This document shows, piece after piece, positions 42,790-53,598 of a stretch of DNA of 64,000 nucleotides. The notes below the pieces were generated by a model. That model ran no database searches and had not been told where the DNA came from. It saw only the letters and a program-made list of their open reading frames with translations. This stretch comes from Symsagittifera roscoffensis (lineage: Eukaryota > Xenacoelomorpha > Acoela > Convolutidae), in the NCBI RefSeq assembly GCF_963678635.1, contig NC_087063.1:58846759-58910758 (forward strand), written 5' to 3'. Each line of letters begins with the position of its first letter. Position 1 is the stretch's first letter. The position numbers and the translations under genes are program-made.

Positions 42790-43237
42790 TCACAAAAACA
42801 TCAATAAATTAGTTTTGAAAAATATATGTTTACCAAATCTTATCAAATCATGATCATTAAATTTGAAACCTATTGGAAATCTATTTGTAATTATAACATG
42901 AGCAACATAAATACAATAAAGTGCGCATAACACTGAATCAGCTGATTGTATTGGTTTTTTCATCAGTAGTTGATTTCCCTCGTGAATTGTACGTCGCATA
43001 TTCTTGTACACGAAGGGATAATCATATAATCTTTTACCTAGAGGATCTGCAAAGAATATCTGTCCGCCAGCTTGAGCAAAAAGCAACCAGGTGGTTCCAG
43101 GTTGATCGGTGGGTGACGCATTCATAATCGTTTTTCAGTACTGAAGAGCATGGAAAATCTGCTAGAAAAATACCTCTAAAGCGATATTTCAAATGTTTAC
43201 AACGGTTAACAAGTTCCGTTATTTGAAGATTATCCAT
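42790..43237 (-). pseudogene. Adenain-like cysteine protease (PRO)
   Basis: Two frames: 43237-43034 (MDNLQITELV, then YRFRGIFLADFP) and 43125-42790. The second has TDQPGTTWLLFAQAGGQIFF, where adenain-family proteases have a catalytic His in G-x-H-W; here the residue is Thr. Then FADPLGKRL, YDYPFVYKNM and SADSVLCALYCIYVAH, which holds the catalytic Cys region. A frameshift near 43120 and the His loss indicate inactivity. The enzyme matures capsid proteins in related viruses. It is followed closely by the major capsid gene, as is common in Polintons. Confidence 0.85.
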
Positions 43238-43244
43238 GTCTAGC

Positions 43245-44561
43245 TTAGGTCACAAGGGTGTTCCTGGTAAATTTTCTATCTGAACGCACATAAACTTTTG
43301 ATGCACGCTCTCCCATAAATAATAAATCGACGTTATTAGCGAGACCTGCGTCAAATTTGAATTCGACCGAAATAGTGCAATTGGTCAATTCAGGATGAAT
43401 GAAATCGTGTGAAGCCTCCTGAGTAGACGTTAGATCAAAAGCCATAATATAATGATTATCATAATTAGCGAGACCGATTCCATGACTAGTGTTCAAAACA
43501 AAATCAAAAGCCTCAAGCGTATTGTAATAAATTCTTTCATTGTCTGACGTTGAGATGGGAGTTCCGGCAATGGGTAGGTCGTTTCTGTTTACAATGATCT
43601 CATTCAACCCAAACTTCTGGTAAAGAGTTTGTCCTATTAGTACCCAAAGATGTTTCGTTTATGCTCATTGCAACTCTCATTCTTCGAACAGGCTCTTCTG
43701 CGAAAACATCCTCTTGTCGCCAGCTTTGTACTCCTGCAGTTGCGAGAAAAGTTTTTGGTACTTTTTCGATGTAATTGTAATTTGCCGGGTTCTTCAACAA
43801 AATTTTTTCTAATGATGAGAGAACACAGTCAGTCACAGTCATCTTTCTGACATAGAGATTAGCTTCGATTATTTGAACCTTGTAGTGTTTAGCTGCATCT
43901 TCAGATATGACAACAAAATCGTTAGGAGAACGTCTAAGAGACAATCTAATGGTAACACCGCTAAGTAGGTGCTTGTCACACGATAAGAAGTCGCAAGCAA
44001 TTTTACCAAATAGCTTCAGCTCGTTCGAGGCCGCAACGAGACCTTTACGCTCCGTAACATCCTCAGCTCTCCTTCCATTACCGTCAATAGCTGATGGGAT
44101 TTCTTCATAATAATAACCTTGACAAGCCAACCATGTTTTCTTGGCGTCATTACCGTATGAAAACTCGGTCCCAATAAAGCTTTTATGGGCAAAATTAGCG
44201 TTGGTTGTTGATATTTTCTCACCATTCAGCGACAGTGTACACTCAGAAAATAACGAAGATAAAGGATTGTTAACAAAAGACGGCGTATCTCTGCTTGCCG
44301 TTTCTGTAGCATGTGTTCGAAGCAGGTTTCCATTGTTTCGAACAATTCCAATTCGTGCAACTATTTCCAAACGAGTTCGTTGAAGATCGATGAATTTATT
44401 TCTGTCGCCGAGTACTTCAAACTCGAGCATAAGACCATCAGGAGAGTAGGAAGGTCCAATTTTTTGGGTGAATGCGTTTTCAAAAATACAAGTAAAGGCG
44501 GTTTTTCAAATAAGTCCAGCGAGCTGCGAGTTGCTTCACTCGGGATTAAATAAGAAATCAT
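43245..44561 (-). pseudogene. Major capsid protein (double jelly-roll), F54H12.2-like
   Basis: Start at the ATG at 44561 (MISYLIPSEATRSSLDLFEK). A frameshift near 44460 leads to ORF 44430-43600, with SLSLNGEKISTTNAN-type text (seen as CTLSLNGEKISTTNANFAHK), FIGTEFSYGNDAKKTWLACQ and YNYIEKVPKTFL. Another frameshift near 43605 leads to 43607-43245 (FGLNEIIVNRNDLP, VSVEF-like strands, KVYVRSDRKFTRN). The N-terminal part matches the Polinton capsid family first annotated as F54H12.2-like. About 440 residues in total, near normal length. Two frameshifts make this copy inactive. Confidence 0.88.
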
Positions 44562-44563
44562 TT

Positions 44564-44956
44564 TTAACCCTTGTAAAAAAATCGGAGTGACTTCTCTGTG
44601 CAGTTCGTTTTCTGGGAATGACGCGTCTTGTTTTTCGTTTCAACACCGTTGTTCTTTTTTGGATGACTTTTTTGAGATCTACTTCCTCCTCCTACTTGCT
44701 TTTTGATGGTTTTTCTGACCGTGCTTTTGAGTGCCTGCTTCGGGCTTTTTCTTTTTGTTGCAACTTCTATCAGTTCTGGAGCTGCCTGAAGAAGTAGTTC
44801 TTTTCCGATCTTTTTTGCTGATGGTATCACAAACTTTCGAGCCAATGGAAGTACCACTCTTCCTATTCCCAAGGCTAATGCACCGAAGCCAACGCCTCGT
44901 TGTCTATAATGCCTCGAGAAATGTGGTAGGTTTGCTTGGTTGTGGTAATATGAACT
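44564..44956 (-). CDS. Adenovirus pVI/pX-like membrane-active or core peptide
   Basis: Intact ORF; the in-frame ATG at about 44956 (MSSYYHNQANLPHFSRHYRQ) is preferred to the one at 44983 because family members start with this Tyr/Arg-rich segment. It continues RGVGFGALALGIGRVVLPLA, an amphipathic Gly-rich helix, then LLLQAAPELIEVATKRKSPK and a strongly basic tail. Polinton genomes carry this next to the major capsid gene; it is compared with adenovirus pVI or pX, which bind DNA or membrane. The frame remains open although neighbours are broken. Confidence 0.82.
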   Translation of the reverse strand, partial: SSYYHNQANLPHFSRHYRQRGVGFGALALGIGRVVLPLARKFVIPSAKKIGKELLLQAAPELIEVATKRKSPKQALKSTVRKTIKKQVGGGSRSQKSHPKKNNGVETKNKTRHSQKTNCTEKSLRFFYKG

Positions 44957-45800
44957 CATATTGATCAATTGCGAAAGGAACAAGTCCTCCAGTTTCTGTG
45001 CGCAAGTTCAAAGAAATATTAGAAATATTGTTGACTAAAAACTTTTTGAAATCCAAATTACTAAACACTTTACGATGATTCGGTTCAATTGTACATGCGT
45101 AACCGTTTTTCACTCGACGATTTGTATCAACGACTCGTAAAAGGGGTGCTTATGTGTCTCCTACTATTTGATAATGAATTATGTCCAGGTAAATAAACAT
45201 AAGCTGAGTACCAGCACATACATCAACAGGATAGTCAGCAACAAGATCTTGGGTAGTGAATGTGCTATCCTTGTTTGTAACCTATATGATAACCAGTTCC
45301 ATCCCCGACGCCTTTGAATCCAAGTAGACTAGGAATTTGTGGGCTTGAAAAAATTATACCTTCCCAATAATCGGCCATAATGATTGATGTTTGGTTATTG
45401 GATGTAATACGTAATCCAATTTCTCTAATTCTGTCTTTCGACGAATCTCATCCAGTATTTGTTCAACTCTCGTATACTATCCTTTTGTTAGTTTTGCTGT
45501 TTCTCCAAGGTAAGGCCTGGAGATCTGGTCTTACTCAACTCTCATGCTTGCTATAACCCGATCTTTTTTGTAGTACACAATGTTGTTGTCAGTTACGTTG
45601 TTTATCTGAGTGGGGAAGGTAATTTCTGTAACTGCTACTCGCCATTCACCTTGCAAATTTATTTCTTCACTCAGGAGATTTTTAAAATTGGCCAGAAGAC
45701 TGTTATTTTTAAAAACGTTCTTTGATGCAGATGAAACTAGAGTAATTGTGAAAGAAGGGGGAACGTTGTGGGTGAAAAGGCTGGAAGTGCCCTCAGTCAT
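44904..45800 (-). pseudogene. Minor capsid protein (penton-like)
   Basis: ORF 45800-45531 gives the N-terminal domain: MTEGTSSLFTHNVPPSFTIT, then EINLQGEWRVAVTEITFPTQ and NIVYYKKDRVIAS. Downstream frames, broken by several stops, carry LMFIYLDIIHYQIVGDT and APLLRVVDTNRR. ORF 45113-44904 holds the end: IEPNHRKVFSNLDFKKFLVN and LNLRTETGGLVPF. This is the single jelly-roll penton homologue of Polintons. It forms the vertices of the capsid in related viruses. Overlaps the start of the pVI-like gene slightly. Confidence 0.85.
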
Positions 45801-45806
45801 GATTGC

Positions 45807-46760
45807 TCACAATGTCTCTTTCTCCAGAACGCGAATTAGTTCAGACTCGTAAAATTTTCCCTCAATCGGTTCTCTGTTAGAATCAATCAAATTGTATGTT
45901 GGGGGATTTCGATTTGGTATGTCAAAAACTTCAAACACTTCATCGGTAAACGATTCTTTGTAACCCTTGCGAAAAGGTATGTCTACTTTGGCAAGTCTAA
46001 CATAATCACTAACATAAAGCTTTGGACGTCGAACTATTTTCAATGAATGTTCTGCTCTTAATGAAATCAGGCGAGGAACAACTTTTTCAGTTACTTTGTT
46101 TGGTGCAAGATTTGTGACACGTTTTGTTCTCGAATTAATTGCATTGACAAAATTTTGCAGTTTGTCAATGTATGAATAAGTCCATTTATCCTCCAAGTAC
46201 TTATAAATAAGATTTTTCAAGGAACGGATGTTTCTCTCAGCGAATGCAGACTTTTTCTCGCTCTCTGTGCTATATGTTTTTATGCCTTTCTTTTTACATA
46301 ATGCTTCGAAGGACCCTTTCAACTCTGTGCCCTTGTCCACCCCTACTTTTTTCGGTTGTTTTGTCGTTATCATTAGTTTGAACGCTTCTGCTGTTGTAGT
46401 AGCATACTTTGGTTTCAAGGGTTGCAAACCGAGATAGCGGGACATGCAGTCAACTGCAACAAGCAGATACTTAAGATCATGGTTGTACTGGGCAAGTTTG
46501 TCATCAAAGGCCAGATCTAATGACCACCAGATTTCGTCGATATCGTAAACTATGACCTTGAGTTGCGGCGTTTTTCGGATCACAGTTCAATATTTCGTGT
46601 AAGCAGGTACAGTATGAAGGAAATGTTTAACTTTTTTGCGACAAATTGGTTGCTTTTATCAAGTTGTTCACACTACCAAATAACGCGGGACCTTTGTCAC
46701 TGTATTTAGTTTTCAACAATTTTTCTTCAATCTTGGTAAATTTCCCATTGTTTTGTTTTC
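45807..46760 (-). pseudogene. Polinton integrase (RVE family)
   Basis: ORF 46583-45807 covers the catalytic core and C-terminus: WWSLDLAFDDKLAQYN (first Asp), KKVGVDKGTELKGSFEALCK (second Asp), SEKKSAFAERNIRSLKNLIY (Glu), then a chromodomain-like end with KGYKESFTDEVFEVF. The D,D-35-E residues are all kept. The N-terminal zinc-binding part begins near 46760 in another frame (KFTKIEEKLLKTKYSDKGPA) and is separated by a one-base frameshift and a TGA at about 46590. It would insert the element and create the 6-bp duplication observed. Confidence 0.9.
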
Positions 46761-47053
46761 GCCTTCGTCTTTTCTGACGTTGGAGAATCTGAATCGTTAT
46801 AGGGCGTTCCGTACGAGTCAGAGCCTTCTTCTGACTCTTTTTCACGTTTTTGGTTTCGGGTTTTTCTATTATCGCTAAGGCTTATTCTCTTTTGTTTTTT
46901 GCTTCTCTTAAGGTTTGGACTACTTCTTCCCTGCCAAGCGGGGGATGTTGCGCGTGTTCTTGAGGGTCCGGGTTCTCGTTTCTCTTGAGCGTTAAGAGAC
47001 GCTGACTGAACCGCGTGTTTGGCATTTCGATTTATTACCAGCTTTTCATGCAT
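46727..47053 (-). CDS. Basic Ser/Arg-rich ORF between ATPase and integrase
   Basis: A 108-codon ORF with RSKKQKRISLSDNRKTRNQK and a Glu/Ser/Thr-rich end (EGSDSYGTPYNDSDSPTS). It overlaps the ATPase 3' end and the integrase 5' end in other frames, so it could be an N-terminal extension of the integrase gene or an independent small protein. No family recognised. Confidence 0.4.
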   Translation of the reverse strand: MHEKLVINRNAKHAVQSASLNAQEKREPGPSRTRATSPAWQGRSSPNLKRSKKQKRISLSDNRKTRNQKREKESEEGSDSYGTPYNDSDSPTSEKTKAKTKQWEIYQD

Positions 47054-47690
47054 TTTATTAGAAGATGTCCAAATGAGTCTCGGGTAGCTAATTCGTAACA
47101 GCTTCTCAAAAACTTTGATACATTCAATTGTCTTCCTAAAAGATCTAGTTGCTGAACGTCACGAGGCGATTTGAACAGAATGATGTGTGAAGTATTCAAA
47201 TCAATCGTACGCGAACATCGACTTTGTTGAAACAATTTATGCTTAACAAATATTACATCTACCCCTCTATGTCTACCCGCTGTCGCTAATCTAACAAATT
47301 CCTTGTCATTATAGATGTCTTCACATGAATCATCGAAAACTAGAAGAACATTTTCTAAATTTCTTAAAGATTCGAATCCGTTGAATTTCATGAACTTCAC
47401 ATTTACTTCGTGAGAAGACACTTTTTCTGAGAATGCAGGTTGTATCTCTTTGTAAAGATATAGAACGGTTCCAATTTTAGGGTAAAAGGTATTGTCCATC
47501 AAAATTTGAAAATTAACTCAGTTTTCGCGGATCCTGAGGGTCCCACTATCGACATGAAAACTCTTGTCGAAGTATCAATCTCTTTTTTCATATCCTCGGA
47601 TTTGGTAATTCGTAACCAACCAAGCCGGATAAAATCGAAAACCAAACTGAAGTTTCTTCGCAACTTAATTTAGTGACAGAAAGTTTGAGA
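47035..47690 (-). pseudogene. Packaging ATPase (FtsK/HerA type)
   Basis: A Walker A box SIVGPSGSAKTEL is readable at about 47560-47520, separated by a stop from ORF 47502-47035. That ORF has ENVLLVFDDSCEDIYNDKEF (Walker B), RLATAGRHRGVDVIFVKHKL (sensor region) and SHIILFKSPRDVQQLDLLGR. Spacing and motifs match the A32/FtsK-HerA ATPases of Polintons and related dsDNA viruses, which drive genome packaging. The end is frameshifted after FGHLLI. Confidence 0.88.
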
Positions 47691-48205
47691 ATGCAGAAAG
47701 TTAATGAAATTATAATTACTACCATTTGCGCAACAAAAACTACTTCAGACCTTGGCAAAATTACATTGTTACAAAACTTCCATGATTTTTTTCACTCTTT
47801 GTCTCGTTATAAATAAACTATGTTACTAATGTTGCGTCGGGTTCATCTACTGCTGTTGCGGTTTCTGACATTTGAGATCTGATTTTTTCTACAGAATGTG
47901 TTAGACTTTTTCTCACTGCAAATGGAGTATAAAAAACCAAAAAATTGAATTAGTATTATGAACAGTACAAAACTTCATAACGTGTGAAGTCTCTATCATT
48001 TATGTCATGCATTTCTAGAACAAAGATTGCTGGAAAATTGGCACTTTTTTCATACTACATTATTTTCTTCACAGTTTCCTCTTTCACTATCCTCTTAATC
48101 TCATCTGGCAATTCACTGCTGTTTAGATCCATCTGAACTCCTGTTTGACGTTTGGGTACTAAGACTAGTTCGAGAAGATATACTCCTCACTTGCTGGCTA
48201 ACATT
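47691..48205 (-). other. Polinton spacer with a small open segment, unassigned
   Basis: A minus-strand stretch 47930-47818 is open and ends in MSETATAVDEPDATLVT, following a TTTGCAG that could be a splice acceptor. Too short to assign. The rest is AT-rich. Confidence 0.25.
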
Positions 48206-49000
48206 TCAGATAATTTTGAATCTCTGGAAGTATACAAATTGATCAATAACTAGAAAAAATCTCTTTAAGGTAGACAACTCTTCTTCGAAAAATATTATTT
48301 GCTCCTTCCTCTGAACAATTTGGCCGCTGCAATCAATACACTCTATTCTTGTTAATGAAAATTTAATATCACCCTCTGGAGTCATCCACGCACAAAGCAT
48401 TGAATTTAATGATAGGTATGTCTCCACTTTCGCTGATCTCTCGCTGTTGTTCATTTTTCAACCAATCATTAAAAACCTTGCTTTTCTTCAGGGCACAATG
48501 ATTTCTGGAGTTGTAATGAGGTATATGTCTATTGCAACTTGGATAATTTTTGAAAAATAAGTTTCCAACCCGAGGACAGCCCAAATCATCTAGGTTTTCA
48601 ACCTTTCGATCCAAGTACTTGGCCAAAAATTCTGTCTTTTCTTTTCCTTTAGCGTAAGATAACGGTGGTAAATAATTAAGTAAACCACCGGAAGTTTTTT
48701 GTATTTTGATAGCTTGCTGAAACATAGACGGGTTTTTCTCTCCAAGTCTTTATCAACCCATATTGAGTTAAAGTCAAACGAATAGTCAAATACTTTTTCG
48801 TAATCAGCATTATTCAAATCGCTCACAGTACCATACTTTTGTTTTGTAGAAATGAACCAAGAGATTTGTTGAAGCTCGCTCAAATAAAAATGTTCTTTGA
48901 AAAATAACTCGTATTCTTTCTTTGAAACTTCGTTTGCCCTTTCGAGGAAGACGACGTAGCGTTCATTACTAATTTTGAAAAATGAGTTTTTTTTCTGCGG
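48206..49000 (-). pseudogene. Polinton protein of unknown function, three frames
   Basis: Overlapping minus-strand ORFs 48883-48590, 48725-48369 and 48454-48206 read as one protein after small shifts: SELQQISWFISTKQKYGTVS, then TSGGLLNYLPPLSYAKGKEK, PSCNRHIPHYNSRNHCALKK, and DIKFSLTRIECIDCSGQIVQ. The His/Cys-rich middle may bind metal. The frame extends upstream to about 49000 without a Met (ISNERYVVFLERANEVSKKE). No family recognised. It is the first minus-strand gene from the right end of the Polinton. Confidence 0.55.
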
Positions 49001-49401
49001 TTGAAAACACTCTTAGTTGTAAAGGTTCATTATCAATATCTTCTGTACACCAAGTTCCCTCTAATTTCATTTTTCTTATTTCAAAATTTGACAAATTTAT
49101 CATTTGGTATATTTTGCCTAGAAATGGCCGCCGTCTTTGGATAAAATTTCAGTTTACTGCCTTTTCATCATAAATTATAGGTCAATATAGTAATTAGTTT
49201 ACTGCTGCTAACAGTTAAGCTACGCTGCCAAAATCGCCGGCGAATTTTTATTATATACTATAAAAGTCAATTCCCCGTTCAATAACAAATTTCAACTACA
49301 TCGAAAGTGCACTTGCCCGAAACAAATATAACAATTAATATGATTCATATAAATAGCCAGGACCAATAATTAGGATCCAAAATTTGGAATTAGAAAGAGT
49401 T

Positions 49402-49603
49402 TTGTATCCTGTCCCTTGTTGTTAAGCTAAACTTGGCAAGATCCTAAGTAGGGGGTCTTCTGCTTATTGGGTGGAAAATTTCTTTCGTTTAAAAAATCCT
49501 AGGATGAGGGTCCTCCAAAAAATTAAGAACCCCTTTCCTAGGATTTTGCTTTACGTGAGGACCCCCCCCCCCCTTAGGATCCGGGACACGATACAATACT
49601 ACT
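49402..49603. repeat. Polinton right terminal inverted repeat
   Basis: Reverse complement of the left repeat; ends ...ACTACT at 49603 and contains a run of 12 C. Internal palindromic layout as in the left copy. Confidence 0.9.
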
Positions 49604-49609
49604 TTTGAT
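49604..49609. repeat. Polinton target-site duplication, right
   Basis: TTTGAT, identical to 34108-34113. Confidence 0.93.
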
Positions 49610-51960
49610 ATCAAATAACATTGCATTAATATTACGTTTCTTGGATCTTCGACCAATTTACTTAGAGCTCTGGAAGAGGGAGTTGGACTGATCTTTCTTT
49701 AATATCAAACCATTTTTGTAGTTATCCGTAAGTGACATATTTGAATTAAGTTTTTTAGGTACTGAGAAAAGATTATTCACGTAGAGTTGGTGATTCTACT
49801 GTATTACATGCTATAGTAACCTGAGCGTAAGATTGATTCGTCTTTAAGCTAAGTAGTAGAGCAAACAAAGGGTGAGTTCAAAATAGTTTAATCTTCAAAG
49901 ATATTGTCTCTCTTACGTCAAAAAATAAAATTTGACAAAATCGGCGAACCCCCCCCCCCCCCCAAGTTGGAACTAAGGAAGCTAATGTTATGAAATTCAG
50001 AGGATGGATACTAGAGATGATTTGACCTGGGAATACAAAAATCGGGATCCCTCAGACCCTTGGAGGGCAAGTGATAACGGTCCCCGGAAGTGTAAATGGC
50101 CCTATCAGAACTCGGAAACTATCAGAACTCGGTTGTTGAGGGAAGCCCTATCAGAACTCGGTTGTTGAGGGAAGGTTAAGTTTGGAACCCCAGACCCCTA
50201 AGACCCCAACTTCCAGTTTTATGCCCTACGTAAACAAACCCACTCCTAACTTCCGGAAGTCGTTTCTCGGCCTCCAAAAATCACAGGGAGCTGAAGTTGG
50301 AGGGATGATTGGTAATGGCAGGATACTTCTTGTGTTACAATTTGAACCAAATCCGGCGGATGGACCGGAAGCTATTAGCGCTTGAGAAAACACCCCCTTT
50401 GATCGGAAAAAGGCAATTTACGCAAAAGAATGAACGGTGGCATAATAATTTTATTGCGGCAATGGACATAAGATACGAACCCCAAAAAAAGCCCCGTGGT
50501 CAGTGAAAACACTCCGGCGACTCCTTCCGGTGTTAATAGCCTTTTTCCGGAAAAAGTATTAATGGACCTTGGAAATGAGATATCTTGTGAAGTATTAATG
50601 GGACATGGATGGAACTTGGTAGTTAGCACCCCCATGGGATTCTAAACTCAAATATGGACGTTTGACTCCGGTTGACCCCCCTGGGTGACCTTAAGTTGAC
50701 CTTTGGGCGTCTTGACCCCAAAATTGCATGGAAAACCCCGAGATGAACACCGAAAAGTGGCGTATTCCCCAGCCCAACCCCTGCAGATATGAACAGGTCA
50801 CCTTGCTAAAAAATGGAAAGAAAAATTATATATTGGGAACTAGACAGACGCTGATAGAGATTGAGTTTTATATCGCAACCTTGGGTTACTAGAGTTAATT
50901 CAAGTTGGACTTGGTAAATAATGGGCTCAGTTTAGCCTGGCGATTGATCTATTAACAGCAATTCAACTAGACTGAAGAAAATTAGTCCCACATGAATTTG
51001 ATAGTAATAGGACCGCAGCATGAGATTTAGGTCTCCTAAATATTATGAACAGACGGGGAATTTACTTGGCTTCCCGGATGTGACTTTTTCGTTTGATTTG
51101 ACCTCTAATAGAAAAACTACGTTCCCCTGATAGCTAGAAGGTCGGGATTGGAATAGAGTACAGATAGAAATTTTGGATGCTTGGAATGAATTAGCTACCC
51201 AAGAAAAAGGCCTCCCCCTACCCTTAGGAGGTCGGAACGTTAATGGGATATTTAAAATAAAGACCTTGCGAGGGTCACTGAGTAAAAACAGCATGCTTTG
51301 GAGGTTGATTTGAACTCGAGGGTTGAATTCACTGAGGTCAGGAAGTTGCTGATTAGAATCGTATGACATTTGTTCGCTTGGTCAATTTGTGACACCTACG
51401 GCATAACGGGTACGTATTACAGGTGAAAAGATTGATGAAAGAAAGCGAACTTGGCACGTGGCAGAGTTGACAGGAGAAGCGATAAAGTCTTAAACTTGTG
51501 CGGACAGGTGATTTGAGCGGATGTCAGGACTGATAGGGAATGGCATGAATTAACTAAAACTAAGAGTAAAGAATGATAAGGAATTGGTGGGTACCGGAGA
51601 GCCTGTAAGATTCAGAACAGTTGTTGCCTACTATTAAGAGTATTTATTTCTCAGTCAGAGTGGAGAACAATTGTTGCAAGTGAGCGAGTTGCGCTGGAAT
51701 CCGAGTTTAGTACCGGGTCAAACTCTTTGTGCCAGCGAGTTGCGTTTTAACCCGAGTTTAGTACCGGGTTGAATTAAATGCGTGAGCGAGTTGCGCTGCT
51801 GGAGTTGGCGAGTTTAGAATTACGTCAAGCGAAAATTGACAGGCGAGATAACGAAGTGATAAAACGGAAAAGGGAGAAAGTTTGCGGCCGTTAAGTAGAG
51901 TGAAATTCAACTTCATTCTTAAATTAGTTTTGATATACAAATTTAAACCACCTTGAAAAG
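49610..51960. other. Remainder of LIM intron 4, no gene; short tandem repeats
   Basis: No gene is supported. There is a C-run at 49950-49963, two copies of CTATCAGAACTCGGTTGTTG at 50119-50170, and a 50-60 bp repeat around GAGCGAGTTGCG and GAGTTTAGTACCGGGT at 51680-51800. The ORF at 51369-51043 (108 codons, minus strand) has no recognised domain. GC content is higher than in the flanks at 50.0-51.6 kb, which may mark an old insertion. Confidence 0.5.
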
Positions 51961-52040
51961 ATATTTCACCTGTGACCATTTATCGTGAAGTTATGGGGGT
52001 TTAAGGATTGACATTTTGGCCAACTTGGGATAATTAACGG

Positions 52041-52103
<63 letters not shown>

Positions 52104-52387
52104 CGCGCTATTGACGCGTAAGAGAAGATTTAATCCGTCTTAGAAAGCGTTCCAAATTGGTTGAAGGAAGCATATTTGCCATAATTGGTTTTTTACTAGG
52201 AGCTAAATTTTGTACTTTATATGGCGTGCGGGGGGATAATTTTCACAAAAAACCTCAATTTTTTTTCCAAAATATTTTTTTAAATTTTTTTTTACATTTA
52301 ATTTTTTCAGGTTATTACTGCTCCATAGACCTTAAGAGGCAGTCGGAGCATTCTGGCCTTCGCCCTGATACGAGCAGTCTTGTTCTG
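51961..52387. repeat. Dispersed repeat family member 1, with TA microsatellite
   Basis: Matches 56208-56575 (and in part 55887-56042): TTCACC(T/A)GTGA, GTTTAA(G/A)GATTG(A/C)CATTTTGGCCAA, CGCGCTATT(G/A)ACGCGTAA, TTGCCATAATTGGTTT. Its tail, GCTCCAT...CCTTAA(G/A)AGGCAGT and CTTCGCCCTGATACGAGCAG, also recurs at 56501-56575 and, diverged, 56695-56760. (TA)n occupies 52043-52103. Confidence 0.82.
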
Positions 52388-52651
52388 ATGTATGTTTGAA
52401 TTGAATGATTTCTAGCTTTTAGTTTTTGAGTTAACGACCCTGTTGTTTCCCCAGAAAATTGCTTATAATTTACTTTAAGGCCATGTGTAGGCCTTCTCGT
52501 GTCGTTCCTGTATATGAACAGCAACTTTGTTGATCTAGCTAACTGCACATTAAAAATGCAAAACTAAATTATTTAGGGTCTTATACTACTTCGAAGCACA
52601 AGGTCAATTAACTCTACTTGAATTAAATTGTATTCTACTATATGAATGTAC

Positions 52652-52778
52652 CTGTGAGTATGGGTTGATTGCACTTTTTGCATGTGGAGCAGTGGTTGTG
52701 TCGGAAGCAGTGATCACACACCTTGCCCCCGTCCTCCATCACAAAGTACTTCACATTCACCAACTCCTTCCCACAGTC
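52652..52778 (-). CDS. LIM gene exon 4: end of LIM3, start of LIM4
   Basis: Exon after GATAG and before GTACAT. It reads DCGKELVNVKYFVMEDGGKV, CDHCFRHNHCSTCKKCNQPI, LTG. This gives the last two zinc pairs of LIM3 and the first pair (CKKC) of LIM4. Length 127 nt; the last base splits a Gly codon with exon 5. The first half of LIM3 (CxxC...HxxC) should lie in an exon upstream, but none is readable at 52779-53187. Confidence 0.85.
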
Positions 52779-53187
52779 CTATCAAACACACGGGAATTAC
52801 TAAGGGTCAAAACTATACAGCATCAAAAGTAATCAAGTTCTAGGAAACAGTGGCAAACATCGTTGAACCAAAACTACAAAGTAAAAACAGAATAAGGCCG
52901 AGTCGGGGATGATTTGACTCCCTGGCCACCCAATGAGTCTCTTCATATAGTACCACATTATAACAATCTTTTTTGCTCAGCCAATCCCAAAATTTTGGTG
53001 CGAGTTTATGGCAACTTTGAGGAGACAGCGCGCGCTGTAAAATGAATTAATCAAAATTTTTCAAAATTACTATAAAACACGTCATCTTTTCTAGACATCT
53101 TCAAATGACATCTTTTTCAGTAAACAAGTAAACCAAGTTTTTGGCAACCAAATATCTGCGTTGCAAATGCTCGCAAAACTTGTTCAT

Positions 53188-53451
53188 TTATAAATAGTTC
53201 CACACCCGGCAACCGTCCACATGTCTTGAGGCAGCCGGTGCACCATCCGCCCCTGCCTCTGCTCCGCCTGCTGCAGCCGCCGGTTCCTCATCCTGGATGC
53301 AATTGTAGGAGTGTTCTGGCTTGCCGGTTTTGTTCATGCGGTAGGAGGTCTTAATACTCTTGCCACAGTTGACACATCGGAAACAGTTCGGGTGGTAGGT
53401 CTTCTTGTCTCCTGTTGTAACTGTCTCACCTGTGATGACGTCACTGCATAC
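53188..53451 (-). CDS. LIM gene exon 3: LIM2 and Ala/Gly-rich linker
   Basis: Starts after TGATTAG: VCSDVITGETVTTGDKKTYH, PNCFRCVNCGKSIKTSYRMN, KTGKPEHSYNCIQDEE, then an Ala/Gly-rich stretch. With the last Cys of exon 2 it makes LIM2 (final pair C-IQ-D). The 5' side is certain. The donor is not: the frame stays open to a TAA at 53188, so the true end lies somewhere before that. Confidence 0.78.
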   Translation of the reverse strand, partial: VCSDVITGETVTTGDKKTYHPNCFRCVNCGKSIKTSYRMNKTGKPEHSYNCIQDEEPAAAAGGAEAGADGAPAASRHVDGCRVWNYL

Positions 53452-53598
53452 CTAATCATAGATTTGTCGAAAACGTTTAAAAGTGCCGAAAATGTTGTTC
53501 CAACAAAAAGTTTCCAAATTTTGTCTCAACTTGTAGAGATTCTGCCAATCTCAGATGGATGTCTTAATGATTTTGCAGAATAGAGAGCTATAATATAC

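Larger units (their letters stand above)
34114..49603 (-). mobile_element. Polinton/Maverick DNA transposon, 15,490 bp, decayed
   Basis: Both ends carry inverted repeats starting AGTAGT (34114-34330 and 49402-49603) and are flanked by the same 6-bp duplication TTTGAT. Inside are the defining Polinton genes: protein-primed DNA polymerase B, RVE-family integrase, adenain-like protease, packaging ATPase, major and minor capsid proteins and a pVI/pX-like peptide. Core genes lie mostly on the minus strand; two accessory genes are on the plus strand. Most core genes have stops, frameshifts or active-site losses, so this copy cannot be autonomous. It lies in the last intron of the LIM gene, 15 bp from the splice acceptor dinucleotide. 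Confidence 0.96.
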
